Shown: positions 1 to 12,065 of the stretch, in pieces
Numbering within the stretch: position 1 is the stretch's first letter
Layout: every line of letters begins with the position of its first letter
Origin: Hymenolepis diminuta
Taxonomy: Eukaryota > Platyhelminthes > Cestoda > Cyclophyllidea > Hymenolepididae
Reading direction: 5' to 3'
DNA length: 64,000 bases
NCBI GenBank assembly: GCA_900708905.1
Contig: CAADRB010000060.1
Span: forward strand, 775,139 to 839,138
Position numbers and translations under genes: made by a program
Notes under the pieces: model-generated
What the model was told of the DNA's origin: nothing
The model's input: the letters and a program-made list of their open reading frames with translations, nothing else
Database searches by the model: none

Positions 1-839
1 GACAATCTATTTAGTCCTAAAACCCGTATTTCAAAGACACTTCCTAAAAACTGTGTAAAACCTGCTCCTACTGCATTGAAGAATCTAGATCTCAGTCACA
101 TTCCATCTGGATGTGACAGGGAGCTGACTAAGGTAGCTCAAGGTCTTAGAATCTATATTTTGAGCAACTGTCGAAGGTGGTCACCAAGTCATCAATCTTC
201 ATTATCAATATGTGGGCGCACTCTGTTCCTAACTTATTAGGTCTATAATTTTAATGTTACTAAGATTACAACAGCGGTGGCTAATTTTACAAAACATTGA
301 AGCCTCAGTTCCTAATCAAAATCACTTGTTCCGCAAGAAGAAACCCAACAAGGAATGACATAGATCTGTTTCTGCTAACACTTCTTCTTTTAAGATTTCA
401 GTCCTAATCAATCTTAAATACATATCCGAAACTCTGAAACCAGAAGGCATAAATCAAACCGATGGCTAAGTTTAAGGAAGTATTATGAAATGTTACAAAG
501 GAAAACATTCCGATCCATAGGGGAATAAAGAGGGAAAGCAAGGAGATCAAAGAGGCTCAAAAAGTAAGTGAATATGCAGAAGTGGAGCTATTTTGAGCTA
601 CTCTTTTTTACTCTCAAAGAACTTGAGAATCACTTGGAGCAGTATATTATTTTTAGGGAATAAAAACGAATTGATTGCTAAACAAATGCAATAGGGATTT
701 TATTCTTAAGGTCGGTGTATACGCATTCTAAATATCAGCTAGTGCGATTTCAGAGCGCACATCACAGGTTAACTACGAACTGCAAAGTAGTTTCCTCTAA
801 TCAATACTAGTGATAAAACATAATAACCCAAACCCGTTA
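1..839. other. Gene-poor stretch
   Basis: Nothing recognisable was seen here. Both strands carry frequent stops and no conserved motif. Confidence 0.5.
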
Positions 840-1000
840 CACGCTGTTCGATAATCACATTGGGATGAGAAATGGCACTCTTGAGCCTAAATAATGAGAA
901 GCCCATTTCCAGCTGTTCTTTTATTAGTCATTCTGTTCAATGGATCTGCACTGATAGGAATCGAACCTGAATTAATAGTAACTGACGAAAATTTCGATTG
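840..1000 (-). repeat. tRNA-like SINE copy 1
   Basis: On the minus strand the segment contains a near-consensus RNA polymerase III B box (GGTTCGATTCC). It is followed by the family core also seen at 8.0, 46.4 and 58.2 kb: the 'cagtgcagatcca' region, then a gagtgcc...catccc block, then a tail near 'cgaacagcg'. The copy is strongly diverged. The B-box region may come from a tRNA, but no complete cloverleaf can be drawn, so it is not called as a tRNA gene. Confidence 0.5.
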
Positions 1001-1899
1001 GAGCTACTGCTCTCTCGACCACCACTTTTAACCAGTTGTTTGTCATAATTAGCGAAGTCATGCCTCTTAGCTTGGAAAACGAGCAATTCGTTACCTCCAT
1101 GAAATGTTTCATTTCTGCTTAGGATCGTAAAACAATTTGGTAAATGAGTCAAGGTACAATAGCAGACCATTTAATTAAACCAGCTGATCAACAAGCTCTG
1201 AATATAATGAGTATCGATCCACATGGAAACCTAGAGATCAAATTATGAAAAATGAGAAATGGAAAATGTATATATTACAAAGTGAATCGTACATCTCATG
1301 AGAAGGTGGAAAACTTAGTGCTTCAAAAATTCAAACAGGGTAAGAAACTTAAAAGTTCAACTTCATTCCATTCAGCACCGGACTAGTCACTTATTTTGCG
1401 TGTTCAGATGCTGTCTCATGTTCAAAGTTTTTAAGTTTTCTATCATCGTCTTCATTAATAATTAAATTATAATAAATACAATTCATAAACATCTCGAATT
1501 ACGTTTTAAGATAAAGTATACGAAGAGTGAGAATTAGAGTAGTGATAATAAAATATGCTTCTGAAAGTGAAGGAGCTTATAAAACCTATGGTTGATTACT
1601 TTAAAATTTCGGAAGATGAAGAGAACCTACCCAGTTGTCACAGACTGAACCAATTGTCAAACGTTCATACAATAAGCATGACAAAATTAACTCATCAGAA
1701 GAACGTCAATTTAGTTTAACAGAATGAAACAAACATTGCCACAGAACACATCAGTGCCATTTAAGAACAAGAAAGAAGCGTTCCTTCCTAAGCTCAAAGG
1801 AAAATTTCAACTATATGTTTATATAAAAGCGTTTGAAAAAATACGACCAGAAATGGACGGATACTTAAAGATCCTTTAAATATCTTTAATAAATCATAA
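1001..1899. other. Gene-poor stretch
   Basis: No gene or repeat was recognised. Confidence 0.5.
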
Positions 1900-2030
1900 T
1901 CTCATTTAAGAAAGGGATAGCACCACGGAGGCTCCCCAGTTAGAAGCTCGAATTTTGCCGGTCGTCAGATGAGTCCGAACTGACTCGCGAGCGCATACTT
2001 TCAATTGGTGATCAATCACCTTCAAAGCTA
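1900..2030 (-). repeat. tRNA-like SINE copy 2 (partial)
   Basis: The plus-strand text 'ggctcccca..agaagctcga' aligns with the 'agccccctggtgagagactcga' block of the copy at 58.1 kb, followed by the shared 'caattggtg' segment. The 3' end of the element is diverged. A 14-base perfect palindrome (ggtgatcaatcacc) sits at about 2005-2020. Confidence 0.4.
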
Positions 2031-3189
2031 AGCCCCAACCAAATACAAGACTAAGAAATCGAAACTGCACTGATGTAAAATACCTTACGTCAAGACAGAA
2101 ATCTGTTTTAATTATACTGAACGTTACAAATTGCTAGTTAAAATCACATCTGTGATATGACCTTTTGATTATGATGCATAGAGGGAATATATCATTAAAT
2201 ATAAGATCTCCCAGGTCCACTGAAAGAAGGCATTGTCTAACATTCATTTTAAACAAATGAAAGACATTCAGACTTCCGATTATTTAGAATCTCACGCTAT
2301 GTACACTAACAACCAGTATTAATAATTCCAATCACAACTATAATTCCGCACTAAGGGAAAAATAAGTCGTGAAAGGATTAACAAAAACGTCAATTAAAAA
2401 TTACTGACCCTTTGTCTAAACAGAACAAAGTTAAAACCTTATATCCACTTCAAGTACTCCAAATCCCTTGAATTTCAATGATCAGTATAATTAACAAAGG
2501 ATATAGGTAGTAGTATAGAAGTCGTCTCTGGATAACAAAATGAAGGTACAGCACTAAATTATCATGGGTAAAAATCTTACATGCTGAGAGGACTATATAT
2601 GAGGAGGATCATAATGGATATTATAAACTCTTCGCCAAGTTAAAATTGATCCAAGCGGTACAGCTCAGTTTAGTAAGAGGGTATACTAAAAGTATATTAT
2701 TTGCATAATCATAAACTTCTAAGGTACTGCAATATAGGGAAAGTGAAGGCAGAGTGGAAAATTTTCTAATTAAATTGAGCTATTGGCAAGGACGAATTTC
2801 ACACGAAATGTTCCCCTTTTCGTTGGAAATGAGCTAAATTAGCTAAGAGATTATCATGAAAGACGTAAGTACTAGCTGAAAATAAAGTCGAATTAAAAGA
2901 ACTTGAAATAAATGGTCAGTTCATGTCCAGAAACTTTCAAGCAAAAAACTAGAACTGTGTTTAATAAAACACCCTTTCAAAAGACAAGATAATACATGAC
3001 TGGCCGTTTAAAAGCTTGAAAGCAAATGATTTCAAATGTTCGAAGTGGATTAATTTCTGGTACCCAACAATAACGGCAAAACGCAAGAACCACAATCAGA
3101 ATAGATTAGACATACCAAAGACCAAAAAACAATGTTAAAAACGCTTACCAAAGTGAGTTTGGAAAATTTTTTACTCTAAATTCGATACA
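2031..3189. other. Gene-poor stretch
   Basis: No gene or repeat was recognised. Confidence 0.5.
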
Positions 3190-3385
3190 GAATGATAAGA
3201 CAGAATGCAGTTAACTCGAAACATTTCGTTAGTCATATACAGACATTATATAAGAACACAATTTTGCTTCATGTTGCTGAGGTTTGGAGATAAAAACATC
3301 GACAGGCTGATAACTTTTAAGTTGTTAGGAGCGATGTGCGCCAAGGTCTTGATAAAGATGATAGGTGACTTAGAGACAACTTGTG
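3190..3385 (+). repeat. Dispersed repeat family Q, copy 1
   Basis: The segment aligns in the same orientation with 11870-12065. Shared blocks in order are 'agacagaat.cagttaac', 'acattatataagaa.acaa', 'gagat.aaaaca', 'gattgataac'-like, 'gagcgatgt.cgc' and 'ttgataaa.gatg'. No coding potential or terminal structure is visible, so the element class is unknown. The 62-codon open frame at 3205-3393 is not shared as protein with the other copy. Confidence 0.55.
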
Positions 3386-5715
3386 GGAATTGATTACTGC
3401 GAGACAAAACATGCACACAACGGCTATGATCTTTGTTTTTTTTTTTCGACTTCCTACCAACGGCCTATAACTTTTGAGTCCATAACAAGCCTAAAGACGG
3501 AATTAGCAGTTCTCTTCTTATTCAAAAAATCGATTCGAACGAATGCCAAGAATGTTTGTAGGTGTGGGGAAAAGAACACGCTCCAGGGTAACACAAAAAG
3601 AGGAAGCTAATTTAAGACGCCCAAGACGTGCAGACAGATAGTCACGTCCTACCGAAGCGTTCAAAAAGGCGATGAGAGAGCGCGGCAAGGTAAGAGAAGT
3701 AAAAGAACGCGAATAAAAAGAGAGAAAATGGATTCTCTTGCATCTAAAAGCAATAACAACAAGATAGGCTGGCTTTCAATTCAAAGAGAAAGCAAAGATG
3801 AACAGGAATTATCGAAAACATAAAAATGATCGGCAGTATCGATTGATGCAACGATAGCGTGAGTACACGAACCGGACCAGGTGATTTAAGATATAAATCG
3901 ATTTGCTTACAAAAAGGATATTTCGTGAATAGTTCGAAATTTTGAGGAGTTTAACCATTGAGTGCCGACACTGATATTCATGTTGCTGGCTGATATTTTT
4001 GAGTCGCATTACGATATGAACGAGGCCATACTTTGTGACAGTATAAATGCTTCGATCATAATTCGATAGGAATAGTATAAATGGTCGGCATAGAGGGGGT
4101 AACTCTTTTTTAAATAAAGTTGGTTAAGTAAGCATATTGTATGACGTTGGTGAATTGATCAACGTGCACATATGAAACTTCAGAGATTATGGTTTTAATA
4201 TTCATCAGCAGTTAAAACTGATCAGGTCAGACTATCCAGAATGTCTGTGGTGCAAAACTTCCGATAAGATTATTATTTTACTATGCATCTTCCAGATTCG
4301 AAGTTTACAAGAGCCTATGATCGACAAATCCGACCAAAATATTCTAGCTTGAAGTTCTGATTTTAATATAAACACACAATGTACTGACAAGCTGAGTATT
4401 AAGCTTGAATTCGATTCACATAAAAAAATAAGTGGACAAAGGCTATTTTCGTCAAAATTTAGAACACTTTGTTGAAGTGTTTCACTAATCTGACGTGGAA
4501 ACATTAGAACAATGGTTAATGATCAGTATTCATTAAGTGGACAGTTAGATGAATCCAGATTGCAGAAAAAATTTAAGTCTTGATTGCTTAACTTTGTTAT
4601 TTACTACTACCGAAACTTCCCTTCAACTCGTATTGTGTTCAGATTTTCATAAATAAAATTGTTTTTACTTCGTAATGAGTAGCAATGTACTACTCATAGG
4701 GAACAACTAGACTCACTGATATTAAAACCATTTATGTTCATATTAAGAATAATTAATTTACCTTAACTTAATTAATCCCATCCACTGATTGGGCTAAAAG
4801 TGCTTATTTAAATGCAGTAAACAGTCACCTAGAACACGATGACGATCCCTCAAATTGGTCAAATTTACTTCATTCTAGGTGTGTCTAAAGTCCCGGTAAT
4901 CAACATCCCCAATCTCACGCTTTTCCTCTCCTCCCACTTTGACCTAGGGAAAGAAGACGACCACACACGTTGACATGTCGTACTCTGTTACGATCGACCA
5001 GAAGGGGCCCACAAGAAGGAGGGAAAGTGGAAGAGAATGTGGCAGTAGATGAATGAATGCTGACGTGAACTCTCTATTATTACCTCATATTTATCTCTAG
5101 CCAACCCAGCCCTATGCCTTTCCTCTAACTCCTCATCCCATCCTAAAAATTATAAATATCCCATCTTTTACCCTTATAAACACACACCCAACCCTCGTGA
5201 TTTCTGGTTCTTCTCAATGAACCTTGCTCACCATTGTCTAGTTTTACCATCTTATTGTATGGTATGGTATGTTGTATGGTGAAGATCGTAATAAGCTAGA
5301 AGGGTGATAGTTTAGACAGACTCTCTAAGATGAATAAGCTATATGTTTTATAGCTCAGTATTTTGCAGATCCTCTGAATGAAGCTGAAGTTGTGTATTTC
5401 AAGTAAACAAGTCAATACTAAAACCCGAAATTAAAACAAGCTTTAGGCTTTTAATTCACAGCGATTAGATCAAGGGAGGGAAAATGACAAGCAGCAGCAG
5501 TAGTAGCAAAGAACACTCTTGAAATTAGCGCATTCAGTGGGAGGGAATGAAAAAGATCAAATGAAAGGTTAGCTCAATCCCAGGGTAGCGAAGATCGTTA
5601 AAAAATGAGAAGATAAGCGATCGCGCAAGCTGTTCAAAAGAGTGCAGTGGAAGTTATTCTTAAAATGAAGACGAAGAATTAGAGTAGTTAGAATAAATGA
5701 ATAAGACGAATTTAG
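3386..5715. other. Gene-poor stretch
   Basis: Only short unsupported open frames occur (for example 4232-4504 on the minus strand). A pyrimidine-rich strip with TATAAA-like elements lies at about 5100-5200, and a short (GTATG)-type tandem run at about 5254-5280. Confidence 0.45.
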
Positions 5716-5800
5716 AGGAATACCTTTACCAGTCTCATCTACCTGCTCATGTCTATGATATGCAAACGAAGTGCCATGGCCAACCATCCAACTTAATTTT
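5716..5800 (+). repeat. Dispersed short repeat U, copy 1
   Basis: It shares a 'cctttac..gt.tcatctacct.ctcatgtct' block and more weakly matching sequence with 34110-34195. Its class is unknown. Confidence 0.35.
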
Positions 5801-8038
5801 ATAATAGGATTAACAGAACTCTTTCCAAAGAATGAAGACCAAGAGATGTGACATCGGGATTATGGAGTCTGGCTACATGTTAAACTCTCTTCCATAGATC
5901 ATGATAGACTTATCCATGTCAGTTTGTCTACCCACATAACAAAAGATAAGACGTGACCTAGACAAAACGTGTTCTCTAGGTATCTGTGTGGGGAAATGTA
6001 GGTCAGGTTTAGATCCAGTTTGCCATCAGGGCGAACGAAATATTCACTTGTAAGTTAGTTTAATTTCAGAGTATACAATCAGGATAATGTAATGGGAAAG
6101 GAAAACACAAAAGGAAAGCAAAAAGTAATGGAGGGTTGACGCAAGGGAAGTTATAAAGAAATTTAAGAAGTGAATAGACGATTGTAAATTGATGGTTAAT
6201 AAGCCTGCTTTACCATAAGAAAACCAAGGATACTGATATGAAATCGCATCGTATTTCTGGGAGATTTGAAGCGCGAACCTAAACGAAGAAATTCAAACAC
6301 AAACTGATTGAACAATTTACTTTGAAAAATGTGGACAAATGAAAAATAATATTTCAGAACGTTAGGAGGAATAGAAGTATACATGACCGATAAGGGGATC
6401 AAACGTGCTTACATAATCTTTTAAGAATATTTTAGCTAACCTTTACATTAATTAAATGCTAATGCAGATTAGAAAACTGTGAGTTACAGCATACTGTCTA
6501 GGATCTCACGATATCTAAATTTCGAAAATTAAGCTTTCCCCAATAGATTTAAACACTTTATTCCACGAAATTTCTTAACGAAAATAAATGCAAGCATGGG
6601 CCAAGATCAAAGCATGGGAGATAAATTTTCAACTGATCGAGGGGAAAGTCAGAAGAGAAGCCACAAAAGGCCTCCGTGTCAACAGAAAAGCATGTAGGAG
6701 AAGAAAAAACCGTTTCAAAGAAACGGGCGAACTTGAAAGGAAGGAAAAGAGGAAGGGGGGAGAAAGCGAACCATTTGTGCTTCGGGTAAAACAAAATTTT
6801 GATAATTTCAAAGCTTACTGTATTCCTGGGAAGCACTTAATTCAATTCAATTTAATTACGCCTTATTAGGTATTTGCAAATCTTGTTCGAAAAGTAAAGT
6901 TTATTCTGGAATGGGAAGAAATTCACATTCTTTTTAATAACGAGCTTGAATGCGAGTACAGGCAGCTACATCAATTTCATAGTATTAACGTTAACTTTGC
7001 CTGTAATCTAAATAATTTCCAAGCCCATAGATGGAAGCGTTTACCACTATTAAGGAGAAGAGTCAAGTTGCAAGTTTTTCGAATAAGAAACTCTCTCTAT
7101 TCTTAGTCAGACCTAACAGGTTCCACTGGCGTTCCGTTCACGTTATGTTAACCCATGAATATCAAACCTGCCACCGATGTATACTGCTCCTGTAATCATG
7201 CACTCATACATAGTACCCTTAAATATTAGCTCAAAACCGATCGTCCTTGGAAGTTACCACTTTCGGTCACCTATTTGGGAAAAGATTGCAATGAGAGGAT
7301 CACCATCAAGCCGATGAGGAATGCAAATAAGACTAAAATACGCATATATTTCGTTATGTGTGCGAACTGAAGTAGTTTACTAATGAACTGATATAGATCC
7401 ACTCAAATCACATGCTTTAGAACCCACGACTGGATTAATTAAACACTAATAAGAAACGTTCCCATTCTTGGTTGCATCCTGCTGAGGAAAGAACGCTTGC
7501 ACAAGAGAAGAAGGAAATAGAGAAGGGCACAGATGAAAGAGAAAAGCGGGTGTGGCGGCAGGCGGCTTGCCACTTTTCCGACAAACGACGACGCCATTAA
7601 TTTCTCCCTTAAATGAAGATAAAGCAACGCAACTACCTCTTTACCCTCGGTTCCCCTTCCCCTGCTCCCAACCACGGGTCGAAAGAAGAAACAAGGAAAA
7701 TCAGGAGAGAAATAATTTAAGGAATCAATTCCTATTTTTCAATAACAATTTATTATGAATTCATCGGCTTGGCATTTAGCAAGAATTTTTGGTTTTGAAA
7801 TTAAGTCATAATATTTTGGATTACTAAACGTCAAGAGGGTTAAAAAATAAACAAATGCCAGGAAGACTGGTAAAGTAGCAGATGTTTGTGGGCGAAATTA
7901 CCTGGCACACAAACAGGCATTGGGAAATGTGAAATAAGATTACATAAATTCAACATTGGTACGAATAAAATTTGCACCCAACTACATTGACTAATCAATG
8001 GATTTGTGTTGCTTCAATAACGCACCAGTACGTTTAAG
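5801..8038. other. Gene-poor stretch
   Basis: It contains a purine-biased tract at 6640-6770 that creates overlapping open frames on both strands (composition artefacts), and a GC-richer patch at 7480-7700. No domain was recognised. Confidence 0.45.
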
Positions 8039-8230
8039 AAAGCTTTTTCCAACACTCATCTTGGATAAGAGAGTGGCATAATGGAACCTCAAGAGTTAGA
8101 AACTAGAATTTCATCACACATGTAATTAATCATTCTTAACAATTCCTCTCACTGGATGTGCATTGATTGATCCCGAACACGTAACTATTAACATCGCAGC
8201 ACATTAACCGCTGCCCTATCATTTGTTTCT
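8039..8230 (-). repeat. tRNA-like SINE copy 3
   Basis: On the minus strand it carries a B-box-like 'tgttcgggatcaatca', then 'gcacatccagtgagaggaat', and the conserved tail 'agatgagtgttggaaaaagctttctt'. It matches the copies at 0.9, 46.4 and 58.2 kb in the same block order. Confidence 0.6.
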
Positions 8231-9294
8231 AATTTATTTAGCCACGCCACTGGTAATACTATAAGAGTAGCAAACAATTTCTGAAAATTGAGAAAAAGTA
8301 ATCTTATATTTTTCTAGCATTAGCATTCAGTATTGGGGAGATGAGTGCATATGCAGAAAACCCACCTATCAAGATTTAGACGAAACGGTAAAGTAGAAAT
8401 GTGGTGATAGGGAAGCTAACTAAAATAGGTAGGTAACAACTGAAATTTAATCATAATCATTTTATGAACTAGTCCATGCAATAGACTTTCAACCTGCAAG
8501 TGCAAATGATACCAAGGCAAATCTTTACCAAACAGGACATCAACGCTACTCGGATTATGAGTATTCTGTTTCCAACCATTCATTTCCATTCCGATATTCA
8601 TTCTTTGAGCAATAAATGCGGAATTCCTCTGGTCGCTCCCAAAACAGCATCATTCCATTTTCTACTCTCGGGTCTGGGTGAGTAGTTGAATTAGAATAAT
8701 TATCAGGGCCTGGAGATCCGACTACTAACTCACTAGAAATAGCCAAAATAATGACAGATCTCTTGAACCCAATTCTTACCAGAGAGAAGTAATAGGAACA
8801 ATGAAACAAATGACCATCCTAATTTTAAGTATTTTATTACAGCTATAGGGATGAGATCACAACAGAAAATGATAATACCTCAAAATCAAGCTCATTTTGT
8901 GACTTTGTAACGCCTACGCACAAATCATACTTCATACTGTGGGAAGTTACATACTTATAAAAGAGTTCAAAGGGAAGTACTAAAGTATGGTTCCAACAGA
9001 TACAATGCATTGCATCAAATACAAAATAGGGTTCAACATTTAGGTCATTTAAACTTAATTTGGTTACAAAAGAGCGCAATAGTAACTACAAGTGAAAGAA
9101 TAATAAATCCCAAGTCTTCTCTAGAAGTACCACATGCAGCATCAATGGAACTCAACCTCTACTACACCACAACTGCCAAATTTTTTTCGCAGTTGCCCTC
9201 TCCTTATCCTGTTAATGTAGTGCAGGTTTGTGAAAAATAGAGCAGCTAGGTCTAAAAAAAAACAAATAACTGATTGCTAGCTTTTTTTCTAAAT
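8231..9294. other. Gene-poor stretch
   Basis: Overlapping minus-strand open frames at 8555-8809 and 8843-9079 have no recognisable domain. No convincing exon structure was found. Confidence 0.4.
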
Positions 9295-9350
9295 CGCAGT
9301 GATCTTGGGAAAAGATCGCTCAAGGGAGAAACCGATCACTGACACTGCGC
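9295..9350 (-). other. Hairpin with U4-snRNA-like 5' stretch
   Basis: The arms cgcagtgatc (9295-9304) and gatcactgacactgcg (9334-9349) can pair. Read on the minus strand, the segment begins TGCGCAGTGTCAGTGATCG, which resembles the U4 snRNA 5' end with one substitution and one insertion. It later contains TTTTCCCAA, also present in U4 and in the same order. The body of U4 between these points is missing, so at best this is a deleted U4 pseudogene. A chance match is possible. Confidence 0.25.
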
Positions 9351-10127
9351 ATTTAAAGTGATGGAAGCCAACTAAGGAGACAAGTTGTTCTCCTAATCCG
9401 CGGCTGACAAAGACAGATAGCATCAAGGCAAGTCACTGACTAGACCAATTCGATGGTAAGTAAATCCGGGTTCCGTTTTCACGTCATTCTTTATTTGTAA
9501 ATAAACACAAAGGGATCGCATTCTACATTCTCAGTCACTCATAATTAAATATCGTCACTAGAACAAAGGTGGTCATTGGTACCAACTAAAATAAAATGAT
9601 AAAGGACAATTCTTCACATTAAAGACATAAAAATAAGGGCTACATAGCAGTCAATTCACATTAAAAATTAAAAAGAAGCAATAATATCATCAAAAATCAG
9701 ACATATTGAACGTTGATTATTAGATCCTTGAGGTAAGATAGCCGATTAGACAACACTAAGATTATTTTTGCCCACTTACTACCTTATACTCGCCACTACA
9801 ATTATGTTCGGATACTAGGAATAAGAATTAATATAAGCGAGATGTTTAATAGCTAAAAGACGCTGGGGATGGAATTAGTAGAAAAAAATATTCTAGAAAC
9901 AAACAACGACGAGATTTGATATACATCTAGCTCTGAAACTGGGCACGAAATATATTGCGACTGCAACTTTTAAACAAACAACACTAGAAAAAAATTTACC
10001 AGCATCGAATGTGAAAACTGTTTTACCAGACTTAGAAGTGCTATTCAAGTCTTCAAATCTGGACTCTAAGGGTGGGGACTGAGCGTAGTGCCTTGGACAA
10101 AGACCATTGCATTTAGCAAAGGAGCTG

Positions 10128-10133
10128 TTTATT
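10128..10133 (-). terminator. AATAAA polyadenylation signal
   Basis: This canonical hexamer on the minus strand lies 17 nt downstream of the stop codon of the 49-residue frame. It predicts a 3' UTR of only about 30-40 nt. Confidence 0.4.
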
Positions 10134-10150
10134 AATACCTTATTATTTTG

Positions 10151-10329
10151 TTAAAAAGCAACCTCGTTAATTTCTACGATCCGCGATAAATAAGGATGTG
10201 GTTTGACGGCCTTAGAAAAATTTGCTTTATATGCTTCCATACCCCTTAAAGGCAGATATACGATTGGAATACACGTAACGCAGATAACGAAGATGATCAT
10301 ATTGAAAACAGAGAGCGACTCAAAACAAC
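10151..10329 (-). CDS. Small single-span membrane protein (SMIM20-like?)
   Basis: The coding part is 10151-10300, giving 49 residues from the ATG at 10300. Residues 1-16 are hydrophobic (MIIFVICVTC...), followed by IPIVYLPLRGMEAYK. That pattern resembles the PIYFRPLxxLEEYKK motif just after the membrane span of SMIM20/MITRAC7, a small mitochondrial inner-membrane cytochrome-oxidase assembly protein. The resemblance is recalled, not searched, and the C-terminal tails do not align well. A possible 3' splice site (attgttag, exon start 10329) lies 29 nt before the ATG. An AATAAA on the minus strand at 10133-10128 lies 17 nt after the stop. Both fit a very compact transcript. An unrelated 104-codon frame runs antisense at 10203-10517 and looks like a shadow. 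The gene call is tentative. Confidence 0.4.
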
Positions 10330-10549
10330 CTAACAATGAAACTGTGGTATTTAGAGAGCAAGAATTTCATCTTAATGAGCCTAACATTCTAAAAGAGAGA
10401 AGGATTAGATATCACCCACGATTCAAGGAAAGTTGGAACAGGTGTAATATACTTTACCGAGATTTCAAATTTAACTACACTAAGAATCAATCCACTCAAA
10501 AACCTGGAGGAAAGTAACTGATAATAAAGACATTAGAAACTGAACTATG

Positions 10550-10805
10550 TTAAGATCATCCTGCTTTCTCGACCTTTGGGAAAAAAATGAATTAAAGTGG
10601 TTATCATCCTAACTAATGAATCCTTCAATAAGCACCAAACATTATGAACAGGAATTCGCTCAGAAATTGGAAAAGTGAAATATCTATTAATTAAATATTG
10701 TACAGCTCGGACCTAAAAATAAAATGAAGTAAGATCCCTATTCTTAACATCCTTTCGACCCCATCCCCTTTATAAACCGACGAAAGAACAGATTGAGTAC
10801 CAGCA
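10550..10805 (+). repeat. Dispersed repeat family T, copy 1
   Basis: It aligns in the same orientation with about 63355-63645. Shared blocks are 'ttaaga.catcct.ctttctc.accttgggaa', then 'gga.attc.c.cagaaat', then a 'ctttcgacc..tcccct' pyrimidine block. No coding region and no clear ends were seen. Confidence 0.5.
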
Positions 10806-11869
10806 AGAAAGCTGTACAATAGCATAGTGTGTGCTGACGAGTAACAGGTGCCCAATTTCCCAATGCTTTGAAGGCACTTAAACTGTCTTATAACGAAATA
10901 TTATCCAGAATGTCAATATCAAAACTTTCATGCATTCTTTAAGCTGAGCTGAGAAGTAAATAAACCAAAATCCCAAAGTCAGTGAAACAAATTTTGCTAC
11001 CTCGAAATTAAACCCTTTAAGTCATGGACTCGATTTTCTCAATAGTATAGTATACACTAACTTTAGCTAATCTAACTAGTTGATTTGTACTCCAACACTG
11101 ATAGGGATTTATTTATTCTTTGATGGGTAGATAGTCTACAGTTTCCGGATTTCAGAATTTAGGAGGTCAAACTTGCAACACCTTATCTAAATGCCATTTT
11201 TCATCCAAAGAAAAATAGTCAAAAAACTGTGTGTAAGGAATAATCCTGAAATGCTAGTGCAGATCCATTTTGCTATGAAACGGAGTGGCATAATAAGCTA
11301 AGTAAGAAATGCAATGGATCCAATCGAGTGCAAGGACAAGCGGAAACACGAGACAAGCAAGGAATAGATCAGGAAGAATGGGAGTTAAAGCTCATTCCTT
11401 GACTATCTCGGTCGCTCGCCAATTATAACGCATCACGTGGTGAACACACATTAGCGCAAAATTTTAACTCGCGAAAACTAGACACGCAATCAGGCTACTC
11501 AGGTTATAGAGGAGGAGTGGGGGAGGGACAAGAGAAAAGAGCAGACAGGGGGAGAACGGATTGAAGATGAGCGCAAACTCACACGCAACTCTACGCTCAC
11601 TCACAAAATAAACTACTGCTGCTGTCTCCACTCCTCTCCACCGCTTAAGCAACTTCCTGTTCCGCAACAACTGGAAAAATGCATATTCAAGATGAACTGA
11701 ACTTTAGAATTTCCCAGTTGAATCAAATAAGACAGAGTAATATTGTAACTGCTCAGTTACCCACTTTTGTAAGATTTGACTCTTCTATGCCGCTAAAACG
11801 CTAGGAAGATCAGTTTTCAGTTGTTATGATATATAAATTCAAAAAAAAACACTGGAGTATAGCTGACTA
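10806..11869. other. Gene-poor stretch
   Basis: A GC-richer patch occurs at about 11500-11660. Open frames there have no recognisable domain. Confidence 0.4.
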
Positions 11870-12065
11870 GAGAGAAGACTAAGACAGAATACAGTTAACC
11901 CAAGACATTATATAAGAATACAAGTTGTCTTCATATCATTGAAACTCAGAGATCAAAACACTACCGGATTGATAACAATTTCAGTCCCAAAGCCATCAAG
12001 AGCGATGTTCGCACGCGTATTGATAAAGGTGATGGGCAATGATGGGATAGGGGTAACTTCGAAAT
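11870..12065 (+). repeat. Dispersed repeat family Q, copy 2
   Basis: This is the partner of 3190-3385, in the same orientation. One 15-20 base stretch present in copy 1 after 'cagttaac' is shorter here. Confidence 0.55.

Noticed and set aside
940..1000. Functional tRNA gene from the GGTTCGATTCC box
   Set aside because: No acceptor, D or anticodon stems can be formed. The sequence belongs to the SINE family.
1960..1990. Hammerhead ribozyme-like 'cagatgagtccgaac'
   Set aside because: The CTGATGA and GAAA core elements are not both present with pairing stems. The segment is explained by a SINE copy.
5250..5285. Spliced-leader RNA gene suggested by 'ttgtatgg' repeats
   Set aside because: There is no leader followed by a splice donor and Sm site. 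The pattern is a short tandem repeat.
6558..6869. Overlapping 60-93 codon frames on both strands
   Set aside because: A purine-rich tract removes stops in several frames. The products are low-complexity Lys/Arg- or Phe/Ser-rich.
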